Origin: Streptomyces sp. H39-S7
Lineage (GTDB): Bacteria > Actinomycetota > Actinomycetes > Streptomycetales > Streptomycetaceae
Assembly (NCBI RefSeq): GCF_027158205.1
Contig: NZ_JAPVLU010000026.1
Coordinates: 62,001 to 126,000 of the forward strand
DNA length: 64,000 bases
Direction of reading: 5' to 3'
Positions within the stretch are counted from its first letter, which is position 1, and the number at the start of each line of letters is the position of its first letter. Under the pieces are notes generated by a model. That model was not told the DNA's origin. It searched no databases and saw only the letters and a list, made by a program, of their open reading frames with translations. This document shows, piece after piece, positions 1 through 8,821 of the stretch. Made by a program: the position numbers and the translations under genes.

Positions 1-1001
1 GCGTTCTTCTTGTGCCGCGCCTTGTTCGGGACCAGCAGGTTGTCGGTCGACGAGATGTAGCCGGCGTCGGGGAACACGAACTCGATGTCGGCGTTGTCGG
101 CCTTCAGCTGGACGAGGTCGCCCGCCCAGGCCAGACAGGCCGCCATGTCGCCCTTGCTGAGGTCGGCGGTGTAGTCGTTCCCGGTGAAGCGGCGGATCTG
201 CTGGGAGTCGACGGCCTTCTGGACGCGGGCGATCGCCGCGTCGAAGTCGTCCGCCGTGAACGTCTCGGGCTTCTTGCCGAGGTCCAGCAGCGTCATGCCG
301 ATCGTGTCGCGCATCTCGGAGAGCATGCCGACCCGGCCCTTGAGCGACGGGTCGTCGAGCAGCTGCGAGACGGAGGTGATCTTCCGGCCGCCGGTCGCCT
401 TCTTGTTGTACGCGATGACCGTGGCGATGCCCTGCCAGGGGTAGGAGTACGCGCGGCCCGGGTCCCAGTCGGGGCTGCGGAACCGCTGCTCCAGGTTGGC
501 GTACGCGTGCGGCAGGTTCGACGGGTCGAGCTTCTGCACCCAGCCGAGCCGGATCAGCCGGCCGGCCAGCCAGTCGGTGAGCACCATCAGGTCGCGGCCG
601 GTGTCCTGGCCCGCGGCGAGCTGCGGCTTGACCTTGCCGAAGAACTCGACGTTGTCGTTGATGTCCTCGGTGTACTTGACGGCTATGCCGGTGCGCTTGG
701 TGAACGCGTCGATCGTCGGACGGTGCTTGCCGTCGTCGGTGACGTCGATGTACTCGGTCCAGTTGGAGAAGTTGACCGTCTTCTCGGAGCCGGAGCGGTC
801 CGTCGTCGTGGCGGCGGAGTCCTTCTGACCGCCCGCGGCCGGGATGCCGCAACCGGTGAGGCCGGTCAGACCGGCGGTCGCCACGGCGCCCAGTCCGGCG
901 GCGCGCAGCAGCGACCGGCGGGCGAGGGCACCACGCCCGTTGGTCATGCTGCGCCGTATCGCCGCGAGCTGGGGCGGCGAGAGTGTCTCGTACTGCTCCA
1001 T
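1..1001 (-). CDS. PotD-like polyamine ABC transporter substrate-binding lipoprotein (3' end outside window)
   Basis: Extracellular solute-binding protein of the spermidine/putrescine type, cut by the window edge after about 333 codons. The ATG at 1001 follows a GAAAGGG ribosome site. The N-terminus carries twin arginines (LARRSLLRAAG, about residues 26-36) and then a lipobox ending LTGC, so Tat export and lipid anchoring are likely. Family-typical stretches follow: NFSNWTEYID, INDNVEFFGK, GRDLMVL and RRFTGNDY. It lies 66 bp after an aldehyde dehydrogenase on the same strand and is clearly paralogous to the binding protein at 7499-8671. The rest of the transporter is presumably beyond position 1. 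Ligand inferred as putrescine or spermidine. Confidence 0.88.
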   Translation of the reverse strand, partial: MEQYETLSPPQLAAIRRSMTNGRGALARRSLLRAAGLGAVATAGLTGLTGCGIPAAGGQKDSAATTTDRSGSEKTVNFSNWTEYIDVTDDGKHRPTIDAFTKRTGIAVKYTEDINDNVEFFGKVKPQLAAGQDTGRDLMVLTDWLAGRLIRLGWVQKLDPSNLPHAYANLEQRFRSPDWDPGRAYSYPWQGIATVIAYNKKATGGRKITSVSQLLDDPSLKGRVGMLSEMRDTIGMTLLDLGKKPETFTADDFDAAIARVQKAVDSQQIRRFTGNDYTADLSKGDMAACLAWAGDLVQLKADNADIEFVFPDAGYISSTDNLLVPNKARHKKN

Positions 1002-1067
1002 GCGCTGTGCCCTTTCACGGGTGGCCGGCCGGGGACCGCTTGAGGTCCGACCGGGGGTCGGAGCTGG

Positions 1068-2582
1068 TTACCGGTCTCCGAAGATCGTGCGGTGCCAGTC
1101 CTTGCGGACGATCGCGGTGTTGTCGTACATGACGTGCTTGACCTGCGTGTACTCCTCGAAGGAGTACGCGGACATGTCCTTGCCGAAGCCGGACGCTTTG
1201 TACCCGCCGTGCGGCATCTCGCTGAGGATCGGGATGTGGTCGTTGATCCAGACGCAGCCCGCCCGCATCTCGCGGGTGGCCCGCCCCGCACGGAAGACGT
1301 CCCGGGTCCAGGCGGACGCGGCCAGGCCGTACGGGGTGTCGTTGGCGAGGGCCAGGCCTTCGTCGTCGCTGTCGAAGGGCAGCACGACCAGCACCGGGCC
1401 GAAGATCTCGGACTGCACGATCTCGCTGTCCTGCGCCGCGCCCGTGATGAGGGTGGGGCGGTAGTACGCGCCCGCCGCCAGCTTGTCGCCGGGCGCCTCG
1501 CCGCCGGTGACGACGGTGGCGTACGCACGGGAGCGGTCGACGATCGCCGCGACACGGTCCCGCTGGAGGTGCGAGATGAGCGGGCCGAGGTCGGTCGACG
1601 CATCGAACGGGTCGCCGAGCCGGATGCCCGCGAAGAGGTCGGCGACCCCGGCGACGAACGCGTCGTACAACGGCCGCTGCACGTAGGCGCGGGTGGCTGC
1701 GGTGCAGTCCTGGCCGGTGTTGATCAGGGAGCCGGCGACGGCGCCGTGCACGGCGGCCTCCAGGTCCGCGTCGTCGAAGACCACGAAGGGCGCCTTGCCG
1801 CCGAGCTCCAGGTGCAGCCGCTTGACGGTGCGGATGGCGATCTCGGCGACGCGCTTGCCGACACCGGTCGAGCCGGTGAAGGAGGTCATGGCGACGTCGG
1901 GGTGGCCGACGAGGTGCTCGCCGGCCTCCTGGCCCGCGCCGCTGACGATGTTGACCACGCCGTCCGGGATCCCGGCCTCGGTGGCGGCGCGGGCGAACAT
2001 CAGCGAGGTCAGCGGGGTCAGCTCGGCGGGCTTGAGCACGATGGTGTTGCCCGCGGCGATGGCCGGCAGCACCTTCCAGGCCGCCATCTGCAGCGGGTAG
2101 TTCCAGGGGGCGATCGAGCCGACGACGCCGACCGGCTCACGGCGTACGTAGGAGGTGTGGTCGGCGGAGTACTCGCCGGCGGCCTTGCCCTCCAGGTGGC
2201 GGGCGGCCCCGGCGAAGAACGCGGTGTTGTCGACGGTGCCCGGCACGTCGAACCCGGCGCTCAGCCGCAGCGGCTTGCCGCACTGCAGCGATTCCGCGAA
2301 GGCCAGGTCGTCCGCCTGCCCGGCCAGCACCTCGGAGAAGCGGTGCATCGCGGCGGACCGCTCACCCGGGGTCGCGCCGGACCAGCCGGGGAGGGCCGCC
2401 TTGGCGGCCGCGACGGCGGCGTCGACGTCCGCGGCTCCGGCGAGCTCGTAGGTGTACACCGTGTCACCGGTCGCCGGGTCGACCACGGAGTGCTGCCGGC
2501 CGGACGTGCCGGGACGGGAGGCGCCGGCGATGTACTGGGCCCCGTCCGCGAACCGGTCCTCCACGTCGAAACGGTGGTCCAT
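1068..2582 (-). CDS. Aldehyde dehydrogenase, gamma-aminobutyraldehyde dehydrogenase type
   Basis: NAD(P)-dependent aldehyde dehydrogenase of 504 aa, most like enzymes that oxidise 4-aminobutanal to GABA in putrescine breakdown. The start ATG at 2582 (MDHRFDVEDRF) has GAGGAG just upstream; an in-frame start 15 bp earlier lacks this spacing. Visible signatures are APWNYPLQMA (cofactor channel), the general-base glutamate in LELGGKAP (about E259) and the catalytic cysteine in NTGQDCTAATR (about C293). It precedes the PotD-like gene on the same strand, pairing polyamine import with aldehyde oxidation. A PucR-type regulator is divergently transcribed across a 294-bp gap. Exact substrate is inferred from context. 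Confidence 0.88.
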   Translation of the reverse strand: MDHRFDVEDRFADGAQYIAGASRPGTSGRQHSVVDPATGDTVYTYELAGAADVDAAVAAAKAALPGWSGATPGERSAAMHRFSEVLAGQADDLAFAESLQCGKPLRLSAGFDVPGTVDNTAFFAGAARHLEGKAAGEYSADHTSYVRREPVGVVGSIAPWNYPLQMAAWKVLPAIAAGNTIVLKPAELTPLTSLMFARAATEAGIPDGVVNIVSGAGQEAGEHLVGHPDVAMTSFTGSTGVGKRVAEIAIRTVKRLHLELGGKAPFVVFDDADLEAAVHGAVAGSLINTGQDCTAATRAYVQRPLYDAFVAGVADLFAGIRLGDPFDASTDLGPLISHLQRDRVAAIVDRSRAYATVVTGGEAPGDKLAAGAYYRPTLITGAAQDSEIVQSEIFGPVLVVLPFDSDDEGLALANDTPYGLAASAWTRDVFRAGRATREMRAGCVWINDHIPILSEMPHGGYKASGFGKDMSAYSFEEYTQVKHVMYDNTAIVRKDWHRTIFGDR

Positions 2583-2658
2583 GGTGTCTCCTCGCATCCG
2601 CTTGGCACCGTGGCCGAAGACTGGATTGATGGCTGATCCTGGCAGAGTAGCCTTGGGC

Positions 2659-2679
2659 CAACAAGGGATTCCGTTGTTG
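2659..2679. promoter_or_regulatory. Inverted repeat in the aldehyde dehydrogenase/pucR divergent promoter region
   Basis: Arms CAACAA (2659-2664) and TTGTTG (2674-2679) flank a 9-bp spacer in the 294-bp gap between the divergent genes. Candidate operator for the adjacent PucR-type protein. The rest of the gap shows no gene. Confidence 0.35.
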
Positions 2680-2876
2680 CCTTTTGGTTACGCGACGAAA
2701 TCTGTCTTCCGTGATCTGCCACACAGCGGCTTCTCCCGGCGTCCCGAGGCACGATGCCGGAGCGCCGCCCGCGACGGAACCGTCACACCGCAACCGGTGG
2801 CGCGGAGAGCTTTACACTCTGCCCCCGGCAGTGGCGCCAGGCCACGCCGGACGCCGACCCGACCGGAGGTCACACC

Positions 2877-4559
2877 GTGTTTCCCACCGTCGCCCAGGTG
2901 CTGGAGCTCGAGGCGCTGCGCCGCGGCGCGCCACAGGTCGTCGCGGGCGCCGCCGGGCTGCACCGGCCGGTGCGCTGGGTGCACATCAGCGAGCTGGCCG
3001 ACATCGCGGGGATGCTGCAGGGCGGCGAACTGGTGCTGACGACCGGCGTCATGCTGCCCGAGGACAAGGAGTCGCTGGCCCAGTACATCGACGCCCTCGC
3101 GGACGTCGGGGCCGCCGGGCTGGTGGTGGAGCTGGGCCGGCGGTACGCCGACGCGCTGCCGCGCCCCCTGGTCAGGGCCGCCGAACGGCGCGGTCTGCCG
3201 CTGGTGATACTGCGCACCGAGGTGCGGTTCGTGAGCGTCACCCAGGCCGTGCACGCCCATGTGGTGGACGCGCAACTGACCGAGCTGCGCGCCTCGGAGG
3301 CCGTGCACCAGACCTTCAACGAGCTGTCCGTCGAGGGCGCCGAGGCCGACGAGGTCGTCCGGGAGGTGGCCCGGATGGCGGGCGCGCCGGTCGTGCTGGA
3401 GAACCTCTCGCACCAGGTGCTGGCCTTCGACCCGGCCGGTTCCGACCCGGAGGCGCTGCTGGACGGCTGGGAGCGGCGCTCGCGCGGCGTGGCCCCGGCC
3501 GGCAGGACCGGCTACGACCGGCGGGCCGGCTGGCTCGTCACCTCGGTCGGCGCCCGCGGCCGCGACTGGGGCCGGCTCGTCCTGGTCGGCGAGCCGGGAC
3601 CGCCGCCGCGCACCTCGGGCGAGGGACGCCCGGTCACCACGACCGGCCCGCACCGGCACGCGGTCCTGCTCGAACGCGGCGCCGCCACCCTGGCCCTCAA
3701 CCGACTGCTGGAGCGCGACCGCGAATCGCTCGAACGCCAGACCCACCGCACCCTGCTCTCCGGGATCCTCACCCACGCGCTGACCGTCTCCGACGTCGCG
3801 CTGCGCGCACGGGCGCTGGGCGTACCGCTCGAAGGGCGCAGGCTGGTCGGCGTCATGCTGCGGCTGCGCGGCGGACCCGCGTCGGCCGCGCTGGAGGCGC
3901 AGTCCCGGCTGCGGGACTTCACCGAGAACGTGGCGCTCGCGGTGCGCGAGCGCGGGCTGACCGCGCTGACCGGAGCGCTCGACGACGGCGCGGTCGGCGT
4001 CCTGGTCTCCCTGGGCCCGCACGACGAGGAGCACCGGGCGCTGGAAGGGTTCGCCGTCGCCCTCGACCGGATCGTCGACCCGGCCTCCGAGGCGCCCGCG
4101 TTCGTGATGGCGGCCGGCTCGTCGGTCGGCTCGCTGCGCGACGCTCGGCGCACCCTGCTGGAGGCGGCGCAGGTCGCCGACGCCGCGCTGCACGGCTCAC
4201 CGGGCGGCGGCGAGCGGCGCAGGGCCGGGACGTACTACCGGCTGCCGGACGTGCGGCTGCGCGGGCTGCTGCACCTGCTGCGCGACGACGCCCGGCTGCA
4301 GACCTACGTCGAGCGCGAGCTGGGGCCGCTGCTCGCCCACGACGCGGAACACGGCTCCGACCTGGTCCGCATCCTCACCGTCTACCTGGACAACGGCCGC
4401 AACAAGTCGGCGGCGGCCGATGCCGCGCACCTGTCCCGCCCCTCGTTCTACGACCGGCTGCACCGCGTGGAGCGGATCCTGGGCATCGACCTCGACCAGG
4501 TGGAGTCGTGCCTGTCCCTGCACGTCGCGCTGCTGGCCCTGGAGGCGGTACGCCGCTGA
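2877..4559 (+). CDS. PucR-family transcriptional regulator
   Basis: 560-aa regulator with a PucR N-terminal domain (about residues 5-125) and a C-terminal PucR-type helix-turn-helix (about 505-555, containing NKSAAADAAHLSRPSFYDRL). The start is GTG at 2877 because a full GGAGGT site lies six bases upstream; an open ATG 123 bp earlier lacks a good site. This family controls purine, GABA or amino-acid catabolism. Its position opposite an aldehyde dehydrogenase plus PotD pair suggests it governs polyamine/GABA use. Stop lies 24 bp from the stop of a convergent gene. Confidence 0.85.
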   Translation: MFPTVAQVLELEALRRGAPQVVAGAAGLHRPVRWVHISELADIAGMLQGGELVLTTGVMLPEDKESLAQYIDALADVGAAGLVVELGRRYADALPRPLVRAAERRGLPLVILRTEVRFVSVTQAVHAHVVDAQLTELRASEAVHQTFNELSVEGAEADEVVREVARMAGAPVVLENLSHQVLAFDPAGSDPEALLDGWERRSRGVAPAGRTGYDRRAGWLVTSVGARGRDWGRLVLVGEPGPPPRTSGEGRPVTTTGPHRHAVLLERGAATLALNRLLERDRESLERQTHRTLLSGILTHALTVSDVALRARALGVPLEGRRLVGVMLRLRGGPASAALEAQSRLRDFTENVALAVRERGLTALTGALDDGAVGVLVSLGPHDEEHRALEGFAVALDRIVDPASEAPAFVMAAGSSVGSLRDARRTLLEAAQVADAALHGSPGGGERRRAGTYYRLPDVRLRGLLHLLRDDARLQTYVERELGPLLAHDAEHGSDLVRILTVYLDNGRNKSAAADAAHLSRPSFYDRLHRVERILGIDLDQVESCLSLHVALLALEAVRR

Positions 4560-4583
4560 GCCGGCCGCAGCCGCCGCGCGGGA

Positions 4584-5654
4584 CTACGAGGCGGGCACGG
4601 GGACCGGCAGGTCCCAGTACGCGTAGTCGTAGGAGTCGCCCGGGGACACGTCGACCTCGACGGAGTCCGTGGAGGGGTCGGGGACGACCACGGTGAAGTC
4701 CAGCGACCGCTCGGCGCCGGGGGCGAGCTGGCCGCTGAAGCCGTCCTGGCCCGAGATGTCCTTCAGCGGGTTGTCCCCCGCCTGGTCCGCGTAGGCGGAC
4801 ACGTCCGCGTAGTCCAGGTTCTCGGTCTTGCTGCCGGTGTTCTTCAGCGTGACGGTGAACCTCATCGCGCTGTCGCCGCCCTCGGCGCTCTTGGCGGTCG
4901 GCGCGAGTCCCGGGTCCCGCACATCGTCGACCGTGACCTGCAGCCCGCCGTCGTACTCGGCGGTCTCGCCGACGGACAGCGGCGAGCCGTAGCTGCCCTG
5001 GTCGGGTCTGCGCATCCCGTCGCTCTCGTCCAGCCAGCCGTTCCCCACCGACACGCCTATGACGACCAGCATTCCGGCGGACAGCACGGTCGCGGTGACG
5101 CCGAGGATCAGCCCGGCCAGCGCCTGCCCGGGATTGGTCGACTCCCCGCGCTTGGCGATCCGCCGTCCGACGATCCCGAAGATGATCGCGGCGATGCCCA
5201 GCGGGGCGCCGAGGACCGCGAAGAAGCACATGACCGACAGCACCGACCCGACGATGCCCAGCACGAGCGCGGTGAGGCCGTAGCCGTTGCGCGGTGCGGG
5301 AGTCCAGCCGCCGTACGGGCCCATCGGGTACCCCGGGTACCCCGGGTAGCCGGGGTAGTCCGGGTAGCCGGGGTAGTCCGGGTAGCCGGGGTAGTCCGGG
5401 TAGCCGGGGTAGTCCGGGTACCCGCCGCCCGCGCCCGTGTACGGCTCGTACGGCGGGGGCGGGTACTGGCCGCCCGGCGGCGGGCCCTGCTGGTCGAACA
5501 GCGGACCGCTCCCGTACCGATCCGTTCCCGGTGCCAGCGGCGGCAGCGGCGGGCCCGTGTCCGCCGGGCCCGGCCCCGGTCCGGCCTGCGGCGGGACGTC
5601 CGCGGGCGGCGCCCACGGGTTGTGGGGCGGGGGGCTGTCGGGCTGGTCGGACAT
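4584..5654 (-). CDS. DUF4190/DUF4352-type membrane protein with YPDYPG repeats
   Basis: 356-aa protein of unknown function. Start ATG at 5654 (MSDQPDSPPP) follows AGAGGAAGG. A cytoplasmic, proline/glycine-rich N-terminus contains a run of YPDYPG hexapeptides (about residues 78-110). Two hydrophobic helices of DUF4190 type come next (NGYGLTALVLGIVGSV and GQALAGLILGVTATVL). An extracellular C-terminal half resembles DUF4352 immunoglobulin-like domains (RFTVTLKNTGSKTEN). Such proteins are common in Streptomyces and lack an assigned role. Convergent with the PucR gene. Confidence 0.75.
   Translation of the reverse strand: MSDQPDSPPPHNPWAPPADVPPQAGPGPGPADTGPPLPPLAPGTDRYGSGPLFDQQGPPPGGQYPPPPYEPYTGAGGGYPDYPGYPDYPGYPDYPGYPDYPGYPGYPGYPMGPYGGWTPAPRNGYGLTALVLGIVGSVLSVMCFFAVLGAPLGIAAIIFGIVGRRIAKRGESTNPGQALAGLILGVTATVLSAGMLVVIGVSVGNGWLDESDGMRRPDQGSYGSPLSVGETAEYDGGLQVTVDDVRDPGLAPTAKSAEGGDSAMRFTVTLKNTGSKTENLDYADVSAYADQAGDNPLKDISGQDGFSGQLAPGAERSLDFTVVVPDPSTDSVEVDVSPGDSYDYAYWDLPVPVPAS
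5330..5421. repeat. 18-bp tandem repeat coding YPDYPG
   Basis: Four to five near-identical 18-bp units (core GTAGCCGGGGTAGTCCGG on the plus strand) lie inside the DUF4190 gene and encode the hexapeptide repeats. Being in frame, copy-number change would alter linker length without breaking the protein. Confidence 0.85.
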
Positions 5655-5773
5655 TGCGGCCTTCCTCTGACTACGTCCGGCAATGCTATGGCCTGCGTAC
5701 GACAGGGGAAGGCCCTCGGACAGCATGGGTGCCGTCTACGATGGCACCACCGCTGACTTGCTGGAGGATCCGC

Positions 5774-6817
5774 ATGACCGACACCGCAACCGGACGTGTA
5801 CCCGGCCTCGACACCTTCATCGCCGGGCTGCCCAAAGCCGAGCTGCATGTCCACCATGTCGGATCCGCGTCGCCGAGGATCGTCGCCGAACTCGCCGCCC
5901 GGCACCGGGACTCCCGGGTGCCCAGCGACCCCGTCGCGCTCGCCGAGTACTTCACCTTCCGCGACTTCGCCCACTTCATCCAGGTGTACCTCTCCGTCGT
6001 CGACCTGATCCGCGACGCCGAGGACGTACGGCTGCTGACCTTCGAGATCGCCCGCGACATGGCCCGGCAGAACATCCGCTACGCCGAGCTGACCGTCACC
6101 CCGTTCTCCTCGACCAACCGCGGCATCCCGGACCACGCCTTCGTCGAGGCGATCGAGGACGCCCGCAAGGCCGCCGAGTCCGAACTCGGCGTCGTGCTGC
6201 GCTGGTGCTTCGACATTCCCGGCGAGGCCGGTCTGGCCTCCGCGGAGGAGACCGCGCGGATCGCGACCGAGCTGCGGCCGGACGGGCTGGTCAGCTTCGG
6301 GCTCGGCGGCCCCGAGATCGGTGTGCCGCGCCCGCAGTTCAAGCCGTACTTCGACCGGGCCCGCGCGATCGGCCTGCACAGCGTCCCGCACGCCGGCGAG
6401 ACCACCGGCCCCGAGACCGTCTGGGACGCGATCAACCTGCTCGGCGCCGAGCGGATCGGCCACGGCACCAGCTCGGTCCGCGACCCGCGGCTGCTGGAGC
6501 ACCTGGCCGAGCACCGCATCGCGCTGGAGGTCTGCCCGACCTCCAACATCGCCACCCGCGCGGTCCGCACGCTGGAGGAGCACCCGCTGCGGCAGATGGT
6601 CGAGGCGGGCGTGCTCGTCACCATCAACAGCGACGACCCGCCGATGTTCAGCACCGACCTCAACAACGAGTACGCGATCGCCGCCCGGCTGCTCGACCTG
6701 GACGCGGCAGGCGTCGCCGGGCTGGCGAAGAACGCCGTCGAGGCGTCGTTCCTCGACGCTCCGGGCAAGGCGCGGCTCGCCGCCGAGATCGACACGTACA
6801 CGGCGGCGTGGCGCTAG
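5774..6817 (+). CDS. Adenosine deaminase family enzyme, probable 6-amino-6-deoxyfutalosine deaminase
   Basis: 347-aa metal-dependent deaminase of the ADA family. The zinc ligands are in HVHHVGSASP (H25 and H27), the catalytic region is PHAGETTGPETV and the late ligand region is INSDDPPMF. The HVHHVGS variant, in place of the usual HVHLDG, matches in my memory the Streptomyces enzymes (SAV2595 type) that deaminate aminodeoxyfutalosine in the futalosine route to menaquinone, which Streptomyces uses. ATG at 5774 follows GGAGGA. The stop overlaps the start of the next gene. Plain adenosine deaminase activity is the alternative. Confidence 0.8.
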   Translation: MTDTATGRVPGLDTFIAGLPKAELHVHHVGSASPRIVAELAARHRDSRVPSDPVALAEYFTFRDFAHFIQVYLSVVDLIRDAEDVRLLTFEIARDMARQNIRYAELTVTPFSSTNRGIPDHAFVEAIEDARKAAESELGVVLRWCFDIPGEAGLASAEETARIATELRPDGLVSFGLGGPEIGVPRPQFKPYFDRARAIGLHSVPHAGETTGPETVWDAINLLGAERIGHGTSSVRDPRLLEHLAEHRIALEVCPTSNIATRAVRTLEEHPLRQMVEAGVLVTINSDDPPMFSTDLNNEYAIAARLLDLDAAGVAGLAKNAVEASFLDAPGKARLAAEIDTYTAAWR

Positions 6818-7557
6818 CGGTCGCCCACCGCGGCGACCCGTACCGGCATCGCGAGAACACGCTGCCGTCGCTGCGATCCGCCCTGCGGGCGGGCGCCGAC
6901 GCGGTGGAGATCGACGTACGCCTCACCCGCGACGGCGTCCCGGTGCTCCTGCACGATCCGACGCTGAAGCGCCTGTGGGGGCACCGGGTCCCCGTGGCCG
7001 AACTCACCGCCGAGCGGCTGCGGCGGCTCACGGCCGACGGCGTGCCCACGCTGCACGAAGCGCTGACGGCCGTCGCCAAGCACGGCACCGCCCGCGCGCT
7101 GCTCGACCTCACCGCCCCGGACCAGGCCGCCGCCTCGGTGGCCGCCGTGCGGGACGCGGAGGCGGAGTCCCGCACGTACTACTGCGGCGGGGCCGCCGCC
7201 ATGTTCGCCGTCCGGGAGCACGACCCGGCCGCCGAGATCGCCCTGACCTGGACGACCTCGGCGCTGCCGGCGCGGGCGCTGCTCGACGCCGTCCGGCCGC
7301 GCTGGATCAATCTGCGCTTCGGCCTGATCGACCGGCCGCTGGTCCGCTGGGCGCACGAGCGGGACCTGCTCGTCGCGGCCTGGACCGCCGACCTGCGGCG
7401 CACCATGTCGCGGCTGCTCGACCTCGGCGTGGACTCGGTGACCACCAACCGCCTGGACGTGCTGCGCGACCTCCTGGACGGCACGCCCCGGCCCGGAGTC
7501 ACAGGCCCACGATCAGATTCCACCGGTCCTCGAACTCCGGGCGCTCCTCCGGCGTGA
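6808..7557 (+). CDS. Glycerophosphodiester phosphodiesterase
   Basis: 249-aa GDPD-family protein that would hydrolyse glycerophosphodiesters to glycerol-3-phosphate and an alcohol. The catalytic pattern is visible at the N-terminus: AHRGDP, RENTLPSL, a metal-binding EIDVRLTRDG and LLHDPTL. The GTG start at 6808 overlaps the stop of the deaminase by 10 bp, indicating translational coupling. No signal peptide, so a cytoplasmic enzyme is expected. Its 3' end overlaps by 59 bp the 3' end of the convergent PotD-like gene. Confidence 0.82.
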   Translation: MALAVAHRGDPYRHRENTLPSLRSALRAGADAVEIDVRLTRDGVPVLLHDPTLKRLWGHRVPVAELTAERLRRLTADGVPTLHEALTAVAKHGTARALLDLTAPDQAAASVAAVRDAEAESRTYYCGGAAAMFAVREHDPAAEIALTWTTSALPARALLDAVRPRWINLRFGLIDRPLVRWAHERDLLVAAWTADLRRTMSRLLDLGVDSVTTNRLDVLRDLLDGTPRPGVTGPRSDSTGPRTPGAPPA

Positions 7558-8671
7558 TGTCGCGGGCCACCTTGAGGCGCTTGCGCATCCCGTCGTCCGG
7601 AAAGATCAGCGGGTCCTCGGCCAGGGCGGCGGTCTCCTCGTCCTTCGACGAGGCGAGCACGTCGCGCGCGGCCGGCACCGGGCAGACGTAGTTGACGTAG
7701 GCGGCGAGCTCGGCCGCGACCTCGGGGTCGTAGTAGAAGTCGACGAGCGCCTCGGCGTTGCCCTTGTGCGCGGCCAGGTTCGGGATCATCAGGCTCTCGG
7801 CCCACAGTTCCGCGCCCTCCTGGGGCACGACGAACTCGATGTCCGGGTTGTCGGCCTGCAGCTGCACGACGTCGCCGGAGTACGCCTGGCAGGCCAGTAC
7901 ATCGCCGGAGGAGAGGTCCTTGATGTAGTCGTTCCCGGTGAAGCGCCGGATCTGCTTGCTGCGCACCAGGGAGGCGACCTGGTCGGTCATCCGGTGGAAG
8001 TCGTCCGCCGTCCACCGGGCGACGTCGACGCCCTGCCCCTGCATGAGCAGCGCGAACGCCTCGTCCATCCCGGACAGCAGGGTCACCTTCCCCTTGAGGT
8101 CGGGGGCCCACAGGTCCGACATGTGCTGGATCTCGCGGCCCAGCGCCTTCTTGTTGTAGGCGATGCCGGTGATCCCGGACTGCCACGGCACGGCGAACCG
8201 GCGGCCCCGGTCGAAGGCGGGGTCGCGCAGCAGCGGGTCCAGGTACTTCGTGACGTTGGGCTGCCGGGAGCGCTCCATCTCCTGCACCCAGCCCAGCCGT
8301 ACGTACCGCGCGGACATCCAGTCGCTGACGACGATCAGGTCGCGGCCGATGTCCTGGTGGTTCATCAGGGCGGGGCTGATCTTCCCGAAGAACTCGTCGT
8401 TGTCGTTGATCTCCTCGGTGTACTGGACCTTGATCCCGCTGTGCGCGGTGAACGCGTCGAGCGTCGGCCGCCGCTGCGCGTTCTTCTCGTCGACGTCGAT
8501 GTAGAGCGGCCAGTTCGCGAAGTTCAGCCGCTTGTCCTGCGCCGAGCGGTCGCGTGCCGCCCGGTCCGCCGCGTCTATGTGCGCCGGCGGTACGCCGCAC
8601 GCCGAGGCGGCTGCCAGCAGCCCTGCCAGCCCGAATCCACGCAGCACCGAACGACGGGAGAGATCACTCAT
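7499..8671 (-). CDS. PotD-like polyamine-binding lipoprotein
   Basis: 390-aa extracellular binding protein, full length for the PotD family. ATG at 8671 with GGAGGGAGGG upstream. The leader has a Tat-type LSRRSVLRGFG and a lipobox ending SAC (about C26). Shared signatures with the copy at 1-1001 include INDNDEFFGK, GRDLIVVSDW, RRFTGNDY and DNPDIEFV. It is 150 bp downstream of an aldehyde dehydrogenase, separated by a strong hairpin, so it may be expressed less than that gene. No transporter membrane genes adjoin it; it may feed the transporter encoded near or beyond position 1 (inference). Confidence 0.87.
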   Translation of the reverse strand: MSDLSRRSVLRGFGLAGLLAAASACGVPPAHIDAADRAARDRSAQDKRLNFANWPLYIDVDEKNAQRRPTLDAFTAHSGIKVQYTEEINDNDEFFGKISPALMNHQDIGRDLIVVSDWMSARYVRLGWVQEMERSRQPNVTKYLDPLLRDPAFDRGRRFAVPWQSGITGIAYNKKALGREIQHMSDLWAPDLKGKVTLLSGMDEAFALLMQGQGVDVARWTADDFHRMTDQVASLVRSKQIRRFTGNDYIKDLSSGDVLACQAYSGDVVQLQADNPDIEFVVPQEGAELWAESLMIPNLAAHKGNAEALVDFYYDPEVAAELAAYVNYVCPVPAARDVLASSKDEETAALAEDPLIFPDDGMRKRLKVARDITPEERPEFEDRWNLIVGL

Positions 8672-8772
8672 GCGGCACACCCTCCCTCCCGCCGGCGGCC
8701 CGGGGCAACGAGCGATCCGTCAGCCGTAACCCCCAACTGCCTGACACTGTGTCTCGCGGCCGGGACGTGCGA

Positions 8773-8805
8773 CGGCCCCGGACGCGGCCTGCGCGTCCGG
8801 GGCCG
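8773..8805 (-). terminator. Hairpin between aldehyde dehydrogenase and PotD-like gene
   Basis: A perfect 14-bp stem (CGGCCCCGGACGCG pairing with 8792-8805) with a 5-nt loop lies just after the aldehyde dehydrogenase stop. No U tract, as usual in Streptomyces. Terminator or partial read-through attenuator. Confidence 0.75.
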
Positions 8806-8821
8806 GTACAGACCGTCCGGG

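Noticed and set aside
1092-2636. Long open frame opposite the first aldehyde dehydrogenase (514 codons)
   Set aside because: Typical high-GC antisense frame: Arg/Gly/Val-rich, no domain, opposite a clearly conserved enzyme. Similar frames opposite ffh, glnD, ftsY, amtB and ThiB were dropped for the same reason.
5330-5421. Regular short repeats as a CRISPR array
   Set aside because: The 18-bp units are contiguous, in frame and code a hexapeptide; there are no spacers or cas genes. No CRISPR array was seen anywhere in the window.
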